A DNA stretch of 64,000 bases. Origin: Runella sp. (GTDB lineage: Bacteria; Bacteroidota; Bacteroidia; Cytophagales; Spirosomataceae). The notes below the pieces were generated by a model. That model ran no database searches. It had not been told where the DNA came from and saw only the letters and a list, made by a program, of their open reading frames with translations. Positions 35,816 to 50,092 of this stretch are shown piece after piece. How positions within the stretch are numbered: position 1 is the first letter of the stretch; each line of letters starts with the position of its first letter. The DNA is taken from NCBI GenBank assembly GCA_023254175.1, contig JALQYJ010000020.1:1-64000 (forward strand). Direction: 5' to 3'. The position numbers were made by a program, and so were the translations under genes.

Positions 35816-36398
35816 GAATTTAGTTTTTTGACAGTAATGGCTTACAAAATAGTTTATCCACCAAAATTTTTTTGAAAAAATTTAGTTTACCCATATATTT
35901 AAGAAACAATTTTTTAGCTTTACTTTGATAAAGCTTTGTTGTGTGTTTGAATAAAATTTAATTGACTTAGAGTCCAAAAACAAAAATTTTATTTGATTTA
36001 TTAGAAAATTTTAGTCAATTTACTTAATTATTTAATTGTAAATTTATTGTTTGTTAATGTAGTTTTTTATTCATTCAAAAAATCGGACGCTAATTATCAA
36101 ATTGTAGGGGCTGGTGATGGCGAAGAAGGTTTAGAAAAAGCCATTAAATAACGGTTTGTGAACTATTTATCCAAAACAGTTGACGACAAATACTACTTGC
36201 ATCTGGTAGGTTGTATTAACTTTATTTCCCAGTAAGCGTCCTTTGTTTATAGTTAACTTTATAATTTCTACCCATGAGTTCATTACGAGCATCGCATTTC
36301 GCGATACAATTATAATAGATTGCTTCAGATTACTGGTGAGATTTTTTCACGGCCATTTTGAACTACTTCGGCGCAAAGCTATGAGTGGGTAGAGGTAA
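35816..36398. other. AT-rich gene-poor stretch between YigZ and the xylanase terminator
   Basis: About 580 bases with long A and T runs to about 36070. A receiver-domain scrap lies at 36077-36151 (separate entry). Beyond it no frame is recognisable. The base composition is far more AT-rich than the neighbours, which suggests decayed DNA left after loss of a regulator gene. Confidence 0.5.
36077..36151 (+). pseudogene. Fragment of a response-regulator receiver domain
   Basis: The frame reads ANYQIVGAGDGEEGLEKAIK and then stops. This matches the beta2-alpha2 segment of receiver domains (xxYxVxxAxNGEEGLEKA). Neither the phospho-acceptor Asp nor the rest of the domain is present. It lies at the left border of the xylan cluster, where a hybrid two-component regulator would be unsurprising. 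Confidence 0.4.
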
Positions 36399-36399
36399 A

Positions 36400-36462
36400 A
36401 AAAACCTACCAAATGAATTTTCTCTTTATTGCTATTAGAGGCCTCACTTTTGGTAGGTTTTT
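36400..36462 (-). terminator. Terminator of the xylan cluster
   Basis: AAAAACCTACCAAA (36400-36413) and TTTGGTAGGTTTTT (36449-36462) form a perfect 14-bp stem with a 35-base loop. The minus strand continues with a long T run. It starts 3 bases past the GH10 xylanase stop and closes the long minus-strand cluster. Confidence 0.75.
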
Positions 36463-36464
36463 GC

Positions 36465-37565
36465 TTATTTCTTTAATCCGATAACCGAATAAAAAGCGGG
36501 TTTAGGTTGGTTGTTGCGGTCAAAGAGCAGCGGGTAATTTGTGCGCCCGCGCACAGGCCAGCCATTTAGCCAGCTGTTACCGTCGTTGACTCCCCAGAAC
36601 GTAACACGGGTTACTTTATCTTTGTGCTTTAGGAATAGCTTAAAAAGCGCCTCATAATCGGCAGCTAATTGTTTTTGCACATCGTCGGGTAAACCTGCTG
36701 TGTAAGGGTTTAGGCTTGGATTAACGCCCATACGCTGGTTAACATCGGCCCCCTGAAAATTACGGGGCAGCACTTCAATGTCAAGTTCAGTAAACATCAC
36801 TTTCAGACCTAGCGCAGCGTATTGCAAAATACTTTCTTCAATCTCTTTAAACGGTATTTTTCCCACATGCCAGTGTCCCTGAATACCGACGCCATCAATG
36901 CGCGCGCCCGAAGCTTGTACTTTTTTGATGAGATTGATACAGCCCGCGCGTTTGGCAGGTTGTTCGTTGTTGTAATCGTTGTAGTACAATTCCACATTTG
37001 GCGCGGCCTGTTGCGTGAGGCGGAAAGCTTCGGCAATGTAGCCTTCACCCAGATAATCTAGGAAAACAGTTTTGCGTAGCGTACCATCTTCGTTTAGGGC
37101 TTCGTTGACCACATCCCACGAAAAGATATTGTCCTTATATCGGCCTGCCACGGTTTTAATGTGGTCGTTAAAAAACGTTTGAATGGAGTCCTTGTTGTGA
37201 ATACCACGAATAAACGACGGCAACTGACTGTGCCAAATCAGGGTATGCCCGTTGATTTTGATGTTGTGTTTTTTGCCAAAGTCTACCAATTTGTCAGGAA
37301 CCACAAAATCGTAGGTGTCCCATTTTGGATGAATCAGGGCCGATTTCATCACGTTTTCGGGTGTCGCCATATTAAACTGCCTCACAATGAATTGAGTCAT
37401 TGCTGGGTCACGTTCTTCTATCTGGCTGTTGTTTAAAGCTGTTCCGATCCCGAAATCGTTTTTGAAGGTGTCTTTTAACGACGGAATGGATTGGGCAAAA
37501 CCAGTGGTTACTCCCGTCATCAGTAGGGTAGTACCGACAGCTCTGAAAGTTTTATATAAACTCAT
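36465..37565 (-). CDS. Secreted endo-1,4-beta-xylanase, GH10
   Basis: A 366-residue glycoside hydrolase that cuts the xylan backbone with retention of configuration. A signal peptide covers 1-24. The single GH10 TIM barrel shows HTLIWHSQLPSF (about 107-118), the acid/base E155 in WDVVNEALNEDG and the nucleophile E260 in VMFTELDIEVLP. No carbohydrate-binding module or anchor is attached. It is the last gene of the xylan cluster, followed by a terminator. The endo-cutting enzyme is at the 3' end while debranching enzymes come first. Confidence 0.95.
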   Translation of the reverse strand: MSLYKTFRAVGTTLLMTGVTTGFAQSIPSLKDTFKNDFGIGTALNNSQIEERDPAMTQFIVRQFNMATPENVMKSALIHPKWDTYDFVVPDKLVDFGKKHNIKINGHTLIWHSQLPSFIRGIHNKDSIQTFFNDHIKTVAGRYKDNIFSWDVVNEALNEDGTLRKTVFLDYLGEGYIAEAFRLTQQAAPNVELYYNDYNNEQPAKRAGCINLIKKVQASGARIDGVGIQGHWHVGKIPFKEIEESILQYAALGLKVMFTELDIEVLPRNFQGADVNQRMGVNPSLNPYTAGLPDDVQKQLAADYEALFKLFLKHKDKVTRVTFWGVNDGNSWLNGWPVRGRTNYPLLFDRNNQPKPAFYSVIGLKK

Positions 37566-37637
37566 TGACGTATTGGGTTAAGGAGAAAAAGTTCAGTTTA
37601 CCAAACTAGATAAGGTTGGATAAACGGAACAAATCAT

Positions 37638-37973
37638 TTACTGTTTAGCAAGTTTCATTTCGCCGCGTTCGCTTTTTACAACCAGTTCTTTTTCCGAAAC
37701 CAGTTCGCCTGTATAGCTCATTTTACGGTCGTTGAATGAGATGGAATAAGAGATTTTTTTACCTTCAACTTTACCTTCTTCAATCGTGGCTTCGCCAAAT
37801 TGCGTTTTCCACGTACCAGTCAATTTACCACCTTCTACTTTAAAGGTATAATTGACCTCAAACGTGCCGTTAGGCGTTTCGCGGCTGCCTTTCCAGTTGC
37901 CATCAATAGGGTTTTGCGCAAATGCGACCAGACTGACAACGGATAAAATCAGAGAGAGGAATAAGGTTTTCAT
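37638..37973 (-). CDS. Small secreted beta-sheet protein of unknown function
   Basis: A 111-residue exported protein (signal peptide 1-19, ending VAFAQ). The mature part alternates short strands with Gly and Lys turns (DGNWKGSRETPNGTFEVNYT, GGKLTGTWKTQFGEATIEEG) and looks like a small lipocalin-like or calycin-like barrel. It has no catalytic motif. It lies between the GH10 xylanase and the double esterase, so it is probably co-expressed with them. A binding or accessory role is possible, but nothing in the sequence proves it. Confidence 0.8.
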   Translation of the reverse strand: MKTLFLSLILSVVSLVAFAQNPIDGNWKGSRETPNGTFEVNYTFKVEGGKLTGTWKTQFGEATIEEGKVEGKKISYSISFNDRKMSYTGELVSEKELVVKSERGEMKLAKQ

Positions 37974-38026
37974 TGTACTGATTGGGTGTTTTGGTTAGAA
38001 AATTGATTGAATTTCAGGAAACGATT

Positions 38027-38100
38027 TTTAACCACGGAGTAGCACAGAGTCGTGAGCACTGAGTTTAACGGCGTATTCTTCGTGCAACTCCGTGGTTAAA
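38027..38100. repeat. 14-bp inverted repeat with CNCRGAG content
   Basis: TTTAACCACGGAGT (38027-38040) and ACTCCGTGGTTAAA (38087-38100) are perfect inverted copies. The loop contains CACAGAGTCGTGAGCACTGA, which resembles the short-period motif at 24516-24540. It lies between two cluster genes and could fold in the mRNA. Confidence 0.55.
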
Positions 38101-38105
38101 CTACA

Positions 38106-43419
<5,314 letters not shown>

Positions 43420-43453
43420 TGGTTTACTGATTGGTTAAGGGTGTATTGGGGTA

Positions 43454-43700
43454 CTATTTAAAAAGCTTAGGCGCAATGACACTCAGATAGTGTTTTACAT
43501 TCATCCACTTGGTCGGTGTTGTTCAGGCCAAAGTACAGCGTGGTGCCTCCTCCGCCCGAAAAACCTGCGATGGCGCGGTTGTTTTTGTCGTTGAGGGTGC
43601 GGTAATTTCTTTCAATAAACGGCCTTGAGGCAGGCTGTCCCACGGCAATACTCGTGATGAGGATGGCAAACAAAAGCAAGTAAATCGGTTGGGTTTTCAT
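43454..43700 (-). pseudogene. Esterase gene reduced by two internal deletions
   Basis: The first frame begins with a normal signal peptide (MKTQPIYLLLFAILITSIAV...) and jumps after about 28 residues to the nucleophile region (IERNYRTLNDKNNRAIAGFS, then GGGGTTLYFGLNNTDQ). A second jump and frame change follow. The next frame reads WMNVKHYLSVIAPKLFK and stops at 43454. By comparison with the 387-residue neighbour, the CBM48-like domain with the first half of the hydrolase, and later about 90 residues including the catalytic His, are gone. The 77-codon open frame (stop at 43467) is therefore a relic. Confidence 0.85.
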
Positions 43701-43724
43701 CGGTTAAAGGTTGGTTATTGGGTT

Positions 43725-46088
43725 CTATTTCGCCCATTCTTTACCTTCGGGCGTTCGTCTCCATTCAAAATATTTATCGAGTACTTTCATGGCATCTTCG
43801 CTCGGAACAGGCCCCATAAACGCCTTTTGCTGGAAATACATAACCGCAGGTTTTTTGGCAGAAAATGCCTCCCATTGCGGCACATTTCTACCATTTGGAT
43901 TGCCGTTTTTGGCAAAATTTGTCCAGTAGGTCATGATAGTTTCCGACATCTCTCCGTCCGTTGGCGTACGGTTCTGGTCGGCGGGATTGAGGTTCCCAAA
44001 TACAAAAGCCACGTCCTGTGCGTGGGGCGATCCGTACCCAAACTTAGCCGAGCCTGCGGGATGTTGGGGGTGTTGGTCAAAGTAATAGTAATAAACCTTA
44101 TTTTTGGATGTTTGGGACTGGAGGTTAGCCCATGCCCACGTTTGCCAGCCAAAAGCCGCATCACGGGTCAAATCCCGTGCCGTTTTGGGAACGCTGTTGT
44201 CGTCAATGGGGTAGGCTTTTATTAGTTTTTCGGCAAACGGCCCGTAGCGTTTGGTGGTGCTTTCGATGTAGTCTTTCGGCGTTTTGGGCGGCATAAAGCT
44301 TGCGCCTTCGTCGGAGTTGTAGCCAATCAACACAGGCGTATGGTTAAACTTGCCCGTTTGGTATAAAACATGTTGGTCGTCGGGAACAACGTAGCCATCG
44401 ACGATAGGCCAGCCTCCGGGGTTGCCAAAACCTGATGGGAGCTTGTCGGCGGGCAAGGCACGAAGTTCGGCCAATGACGATGCACCTGCTTTCTGCATAA
44501 ACTCAACGCCCTGTTTTTCGGCCAACGCCAACAGTTTCATGTTTTCGCCTGGATAGGTGGTGAGTCGGTGGGGGCCAAACGAGCCGCCGCTTTGCGAAAT
44601 CGCTCCGTGAAAAAGCCCTTTAGCCAATGGCGATGCGCACAGCATACTCACCGCAATGCCTCCCGCAGATTCACCGAAAATGGTCACTTTAGCGGGGTTG
44701 CCACCAAAAGCTTTGATGTTTTTCTGCACCCATTGCAGGCCCGCAATCATATCGAGCAACCCATAGTTCCCTGACGTTTTTTGGGGCGTTTCGGCACTCA
44801 GTTCGGGATGCGCCAAAAAGCCCATTTGATTGACCCGATAGGCGATGCTGACGAGTACTACGCCCTTTTTGGCCAGTTTTTCGCCGCTCGTTACGGGTTC
44901 AGAGGTAGCGCCAAAGCTGAAACCGCCGCCATAAATCCAGACCATCACGGGTAGGTTTTCATTGGCGGTTTTGGCAGGCGACCAGATGTTTAAATATAAA
45001 CAATCTTCGCTCTTGCCCGAAGGCGGATTACCACCCTGATATGGGGCTGGGGCAAATTGGGTTGCTTGCTTTACGCCTTCCCACTTGGCGGCGGGTTGCG
45101 GTGCTTTCCAGCGGAGGGCTCCCACGGGTGGGGCGGCAAACGGAATGCCTTTATAAACCGACAAACCGTTTTCGGTACTTCCTTGGAGCAAACCCTCTTG
45201 TACTTTTACGGGAGCGGGCGGTGCAATGCTGCTTTCGTCGATGTCGATTTTTTTACCTTGTGAGGCCAACAGGACCGCCGCGTAGCGCTTGCCAAAAATG
45301 CGGATACCTTCGCTGCTGAAATGTAGTTTGTCAGGAACAGCGGGCAGCCCTTTTGACGAAACCACCATGGCGTTGGGAATCACCTGCGGCAAGGTGGCGA
45401 TAATGGGGTTCATGCTTGCACATTTGCCGCCCTGATCGGCATTGACCAGCTCACCCGCCAGCAACGGCAATGAGTTGGCGGGTAAGTTGAGGTCGGTCAG
45501 CAAATCGTCGTAGATTTTTTTGACCTTCATCGGCCAACCTTTATCGCCTGTGTTGGATTCGCCCTGATGCAGCAAAATGCCCTTGATAACCCCCGTTCTT
45601 TGCGCCAAACGCGCCATTTCGACCAATTTTTCGTACGGATTGCCGCCGTATTGGTTGGCCATATTAATCATCCACGGCCTTTCTTTGGCCGAGGTATCGA
45701 GGTACATTTTATAGTCTTTCTTATCAAAAATCTCAATTTTACTCCCTGCCACAGCCACGTGCACAAAACCAACTTTGATGTTTTGCGGCAGATTTGCCAC
45801 CAACGTCCGACCGAAATAATCGGCGGGCGAAAGGCGGGTATTGCAGCGGCAAAGCGGTGGTTTGGCCGTGTACCAGTTGCCTTTTGTGCGACCTAGTTCA
45901 GGACAATCCACGGCGGCCAGTAACCGAAGTCGGTTGTCAACGGTCGTATCCTGCGGCTCAATTTTGGCAGGCCCTTCCATGTTCGACTGCCCGATGCAGA
46001 GGTAGATGTGGAAGTTGGGGTCCTGAGCGTGGGCGCTGAAATTTAGCAGTAAACACGTAACCAAGAGGGTTAATAAACTCTTCATCAT
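43725..46088 (-). CDS. Two-domain esterase: SGNH (SASA/CE6-like) fused to type-B carboxylesterase
   Basis: A 787-residue secreted protein (signal peptide 1-22). Residues 25-280 form an SGNH hydrolase of the sialate-O-acetylesterase/CE6 kind: S35 in CIGQSNMEG, and D253/H256 in DKLHFSSEG. Residues about 295-787 are a type-B carboxylesterase: nucleophile S474 in FGESAGG, acid Glu in GYNSDEGASF, and His in SPHAQDV. Both active sites look complete. The pair would remove two kinds of ester, probably acetyl and an aryl or uronyl ester, from the same xylan chain. Its start overlaps the stop of the upstream GH43 gene by one base (TAATG). Confidence 0.88.
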   Translation of the reverse strand: MMKSLLTLLVTCLLLNFSAHAQDPNFHIYLCIGQSNMEGPAKIEPQDTTVDNRLRLLAAVDCPELGRTKGNWYTAKPPLCRCNTRLSPADYFGRTLVANLPQNIKVGFVHVAVAGSKIEIFDKKDYKMYLDTSAKERPWMINMANQYGGNPYEKLVEMARLAQRTGVIKGILLHQGESNTGDKGWPMKVKKIYDDLLTDLNLPANSLPLLAGELVNADQGGKCASMNPIIATLPQVIPNAMVVSSKGLPAVPDKLHFSSEGIRIFGKRYAAVLLASQGKKIDIDESSIAPPAPVKVQEGLLQGSTENGLSVYKGIPFAAPPVGALRWKAPQPAAKWEGVKQATQFAPAPYQGGNPPSGKSEDCLYLNIWSPAKTANENLPVMVWIYGGGFSFGATSEPVTSGEKLAKKGVVLVSIAYRVNQMGFLAHPELSAETPQKTSGNYGLLDMIAGLQWVQKNIKAFGGNPAKVTIFGESAGGIAVSMLCASPLAKGLFHGAISQSGGSFGPHRLTTYPGENMKLLALAEKQGVEFMQKAGASSLAELRALPADKLPSGFGNPGGWPIVDGYVVPDDQHVLYQTGKFNHTPVLIGYNSDEGASFMPPKTPKDYIESTTKRYGPFAEKLIKAYPIDDNSVPKTARDLTRDAAFGWQTWAWANLQSQTSKNKVYYYYFDQHPQHPAGSAKFGYGSPHAQDVAFVFGNLNPADQNRTPTDGEMSETIMTYWTNFAKNGNPNGRNVPQWEAFSAKKPAVMYFQQKAFMGPVPSEDAMKVLDKYFEWRRTPEGKEWAK

Positions 46089-47662
46089 TACTTTGGTAAA
46101 ATTTTGTCATCTATTCGGAAATAGTCAAAATCGGCAAAACCGCCTGTGTTTTGAGTGGCGTAGTTGAACAACCCGAAACGGTAGCCCATAAAATGCGGAA
46201 TGGTATACGGCATTTTCAGCGGCTCACCGATTTTCATCCAAACCTTGCCGTCGAGGCTATAAAAGAAATGGGCGATGTCTGCACGTTTATTAAAATTACA
46301 TTCCGCCTTGACGTACAGCGTGTTTTGGATAAGCGGGATATTCTCAATCTCAACGGGTTTGCCTGTGTTGGCACTGACCATGACGATTGATTTTTGTCCT
46401 TTACCCACTTTTACCCCCACCAAACCAAAATTCTTTTGTAACAAACCCAAGCCCGCGAAGTCGCCTTCTTTCATGTTTGAGGCATCGAGCAAGGTCGAAC
46501 CCGTCGATTCGGGGCCGATGGTGCGCTGGGTTAGTGTGTTGCGGGCGAGTACAAACGAGCTGTCGATTCGTCCCGTTTTTAAGCGTAAAAATCCTTTTCG
46601 TTCGGATACCGACCAGAGTGAATTATCGGGGTTGTGGTTCCATTGCCAGACCAAGGGCAAGGCCGCGTCGCTCTTCTTGCGTGCAAATTCATCGGAGGCT
46701 ACAATATTGGGAATGAGCGATTTATTGGCAGGTAAATCCAGTGTTTCGGGGACTTTCCCGTTAATACCCAGCACAGGCCAGTCGTTTTCCCATGTTACAG
46801 GTACCAAATACGGAATGCGTCCAACCCCGCCATAATCGCGGAACAGGTACGAGAACCAGCGGCCGTCGGGGGTGTCAATCAGGCCGCCCTGCGCCACGCC
46901 CAAATCCTGCAACGCCACGCGGCCTTCCCACGGCCCCGTGAGCTTGTCGGCGCGGTGGATAATCACCGTCCGCATGCCGCCTCTTGGCCAGCAAATATTG
47001 AACAAATAGTATTTTCCGTTCACCTTAAACAGCTGCGAGCCTTCTGCTCCGAGCATGATGTTGTTCCCCGCTGGTGCGCTGCCGTTTTCGATGATGGTTT
47101 GGTTGAGTCCTCCTTTTTTGATGCCAGATACATCGCTCGTCAGCTCAATGATTTTGATTTTTCCGTTGCCATAAATCATATATACCCTGCCATCGTCGTC
47201 GAAATACAAACTGTGGTCGTGGAGGCTTGGCGCGAACGAAACCGATTTCCAAGGGCCTTTTTCGATGTTTTTGGTGGAATAAATGTGGGTTTTACCTGTT
47301 GTCTGGGCAAACGTGGTGACGTAAAAAAGTCCGTTGTGGTACTTGATGCAGCTCGCCCAAGAACCCCGCCCGTAAGTACCTTTGCCGTCGGTGAGGTTGA
47401 GCGAAGGCACATTGGCCAGCGTGTCATAGACATAACCAAACAGTTGCCAATTCACCAAATCCGTCGATTTCATCAGAGGCACGCCGGGGCTCATGTGCAT
47501 GGTGGTACTGCTCATGTAGTACGTTTTCCCGACGCGAATCATCGACAAGTCGGGTACGTCGGCATAAATGATGGGATTATGGGCGGTTTGTGCCATGACT
47601 TCTGTGGTCAACAAAAGCCCCAGAATCCACCGAAAAACACAATGAAAATTACATCTTAACAT
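46088..47662 (-). CDS. Secreted GH43 beta-xylosidase/arabinofuranosidase
   Basis: A 524-residue enzyme (signal peptide 1-25) with an N-terminal five-bladed GH43 propeller. The base region is NPIIYADVPDLSMIRVGKTY (29-48) and the STTMHMSPGVP loop follows. A C-terminal concanavalin-like domain (about 330-524; FFYSLDGKVWMKIGEPL) is typical of GH43 subfamily 12 and related xylan enzymes. The activity, beta-xylosidase or alpha-L-arabinofuranosidase, is not fixed by sequence. It is coupled (TAATG) to the double esterase and lies 93 bases after the GH127 gene. Confidence 0.9.
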   Translation of the reverse strand: MLRCNFHCVFRWILGLLLTTEVMAQTAHNPIIYADVPDLSMIRVGKTYYMSSTTMHMSPGVPLMKSTDLVNWQLFGYVYDTLANVPSLNLTDGKGTYGRGSWASCIKYHNGLFYVTTFAQTTGKTHIYSTKNIEKGPWKSVSFAPSLHDHSLYFDDDGRVYMIYGNGKIKIIELTSDVSGIKKGGLNQTIIENGSAPAGNNIMLGAEGSQLFKVNGKYYLFNICWPRGGMRTVIIHRADKLTGPWEGRVALQDLGVAQGGLIDTPDGRWFSYLFRDYGGVGRIPYLVPVTWENDWPVLGINGKVPETLDLPANKSLIPNIVASDEFARKKSDAALPLVWQWNHNPDNSLWSVSERKGFLRLKTGRIDSSFVLARNTLTQRTIGPESTGSTLLDASNMKEGDFAGLGLLQKNFGLVGVKVGKGQKSIVMVSANTGKPVEIENIPLIQNTLYVKAECNFNKRADIAHFFYSLDGKVWMKIGEPLKMPYTIPHFMGYRFGLFNYATQNTGGFADFDYFRIDDKILPK

Positions 47663-47755
47663 ACGTTTATACTAATAGTCCGTGTTAAATTGACACAATT
47701 TAGTTTGCGATTTATCTCGTTATTATTTTGCAATTCCTACTCTGGTAGCTTACTT

Positions 47756-50038
47756 CTATTTTACCAATCTTATCTGAAAAAACCGTGGCGTCGGCCTGCC
47801 GTTTTCGGACGTAATTTTCAGCCTAATAAGCGCTTTATCATCCGCTTTTACAGTAATCACTTTATCTTTCACCGCGATAACCTCCGCCGCCCGATCATTG
47901 ATAAAAATACCCACCTCCTCCGTTTTCAGATTCCCCGAAAAATGAATGTCAAGCGTTTTTCCAGTCAGTTCCTTATTTTGTAATTGGTAGGAGATATACG
48001 AGCGGGTATTTCGCCAAAAACGGCCGTCGTCGTCGTAGCCCGAGTCGCTTTTTTCGCCCTTATACGCATGATCTACTTCGGGTTGTTGTTCGCCGCAATT
48101 AATCTTATCAATCGTTCGGGCTTCCAAGGCCAATGCCTCGGCTTCCTGCTGACGTCGGGTTGCTTTTTGAGCGTCGAAATCAGCCTGTGTAAAGGTCTGG
48201 AAATACATCTGGTAACGGGCATCGTGGATTTCGTAGAACGGTTGTAGCGTCAGCGAGTCGAGCGTAAAGGTCAGATTACCAGCTGGCTTTACCTTTGAAA
48301 GATAGGAGTCGGCATTGCCAATCAACGCATACGCTTTGTCGATGGGGTACAGCTTCCCTTTCGTTTCGTGTCCCATGCGGCTGTCGTCGGCAAACAGCCC
48401 TACCAGGTCTGTTTTAGCGGTTTGCGCCGCCAATACAATGGGCCCGTGCACAAACGCCGCCCAAGTGGAGTTGTCGGGCAGGTATTCCAGCTTGGTTGAC
48501 GTCGAAAAACGCACTGTCACTTTATCACCCGATTTCCATTTTTTCTCAATGCCCATGTACTGTGCGGGTTGGGCGTTGACAAGATACGGTTTTCCATTGA
48601 CCAGTACCTCAACGTTTTTCGCCCATTTCGGGTAACGAATTTGTAAGGCAAACGTCTGTGATTTAGCTAGTTTCAGTACCAGTTCTGTCTGGTTTTTGTA
48701 CGGAAACTCAGTGCTTTGGGTGAGTTGAATATGCTTTTCTTTCCAGTCTAAGGTGGAAGGGATAAACAGGTTGACAAATAGGTTATTGGGCGAATGGCTG
48801 TAAATCAATTCGCCATATTTTGTATGGTTTTCGATGCCCGAACCAACGCAGCACCACATACTGGTTTCGGGTTGGGAATAGACCCGATAATGGTTGGGCC
48901 GAATGGGCGTAAAATACACAAAACCACCCTTTTGTGGATGCTGACTCGACAGGATGTGGTTGTACAAAACCCGTTCGTAAAAGTCGAGGTACGTCGGGTC
49001 GTTTTTGTCCAGAAACAGTGCTTTGCTTAGCCTAAGCATGTTAAACGAATTGCAGGTTTCGGGTCCCTGATTCGATTTGAGCATCGAACTGAAATCATTC
49101 GTCGGGTTAAAATGCTCACGCACGCTGTTTCCTCCGAAGGCCACGCTGCGGGTTTGAGATACATTTTGCCAGAAAAAACGCGCTGCTTCCGACCAGTCGG
49201 CATTGCCTGTTAGTTGTGCAATCTTTTCAAACCCAATCACCTTCGGAATCTGCGTATTGGCATGTAAACCAGTTAGTTTGTCTTGTTTTTGGAGTAACGG
49301 ATTCAGTATCGCGCGGTGCGAAATGCGCTGGGCGGTGGTCAGGTATTTTTGATTTTTGGTCAACAGGTACAGGTCGGCAAAAACCTCGTTCATGCCCCCG
49401 TGTTCGGTACGGAGGATTTGTTGGATTTGGTCGTCTGAAAGCGGCTGAATGAGTTCGATAAACCAGTTCCCCAAACCGACCAATACCTGTTTGGCTTGCT
49501 GATTACCCGCAAATTCGTAGGCATCCCGTAAGCCTGCAAACAACTTATGAATGTTGTAGAGGGGCACCCAAGTGTTGTTCAGGCCAAAACTGCTGCCGTC
49601 GATGTCGCCTTTGTGAATCCGTTCCCAAAATACTTTTCCCTGCGGAATACCGCCCACGTAGCCGTTCCCATTTTTAGTCTGACACTGAGCCAGTTGGTTC
49701 ACCATATAATCGAGCCGTTTTTTGAGTTCGGCATTGCCCGTCGAGGCGTACATCATGGCCAGTGCCGATAGGTAGTGCCCACCGATGTGGCCGTCCAGCC
49801 CTGAGCTTTCCCAGTTTCCATAGCGCTCGGCTTTCAAGGGCAAACCCGCGTCGATGAGGTACGGCGCCAGTAGCTTATCGGGGTTCAGCGACAGGATGTA
49901 CCGCATGTCCACATCCTGCGCGTTTTTGAAAGCGCCATTCGTTACCTTCACCTCCTGAAGGGCAAACGGTTGCATCTGCCCGAATGCCGAAAAGCTGAGT
50001 AGGAAGGCGGTTAGGCTATGTAGTAGTGTTGTTCGCAA
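47756..50038 (-). CDS. GH127 beta-L-arabinofuranosidase-like enzyme
   Basis: A 760-residue secreted enzyme (signal peptide 1-20) of the GH127/DUF1680 family, an (alpha/alpha)6 barrel followed by beta-sandwich domains. The motif LKAERYGNWESSGLDGHIGG is characteristic. The catalytic pair expected from the family is E327 in PETCNSFNML and a Cys in SMWCCVGSG (C396/C397). Members act on beta-L-arabinofuranose and, in some Bacteroidota, on other furanosides. In this cluster it would trim side chains of arabinoxylan. Substrate specificity is inferred. Confidence 0.9.
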   Translation of the reverse strand: MRTTLLHSLTAFLLSFSAFGQMQPFALQEVKVTNGAFKNAQDVDMRYILSLNPDKLLAPYLIDAGLPLKAERYGNWESSGLDGHIGGHYLSALAMMYASTGNAELKKRLDYMVNQLAQCQTKNGNGYVGGIPQGKVFWERIHKGDIDGSSFGLNNTWVPLYNIHKLFAGLRDAYEFAGNQQAKQVLVGLGNWFIELIQPLSDDQIQQILRTEHGGMNEVFADLYLLTKNQKYLTTAQRISHRAILNPLLQKQDKLTGLHANTQIPKVIGFEKIAQLTGNADWSEAARFFWQNVSQTRSVAFGGNSVREHFNPTNDFSSMLKSNQGPETCNSFNMLRLSKALFLDKNDPTYLDFYERVLYNHILSSQHPQKGGFVYFTPIRPNHYRVYSQPETSMWCCVGSGIENHTKYGELIYSHSPNNLFVNLFIPSTLDWKEKHIQLTQSTEFPYKNQTELVLKLAKSQTFALQIRYPKWAKNVEVLVNGKPYLVNAQPAQYMGIEKKWKSGDKVTVRFSTSTKLEYLPDNSTWAAFVHGPIVLAAQTAKTDLVGLFADDSRMGHETKGKLYPIDKAYALIGNADSYLSKVKPAGNLTFTLDSLTLQPFYEIHDARYQMYFQTFTQADFDAQKATRRQQEAEALALEARTIDKINCGEQQPEVDHAYKGEKSDSGYDDDGRFWRNTRSYISYQLQNKELTGKTLDIHFSGNLKTEEVGIFINDRAAEVIAVKDKVITVKADDKALIRLKITSENGRPTPRFFQIRLVK

Positions 50039-50092
50039 GGCATCTTTCTTTATCCATGGAAAGGTTTTGAACCTTTCTATGGGTACACGTTT

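Noticed and set aside
43467-43700. 77-residue secreted protein
   Set aside because: Its parts align with separate regions of the neighbouring esterase and the true C-terminus continues in another frame, so it is a relic and not a gene.
46955-47659. 234-codon plus-strand frame
   Set aside because: Antisense shadow of the GH43 gene at 46088-47662.
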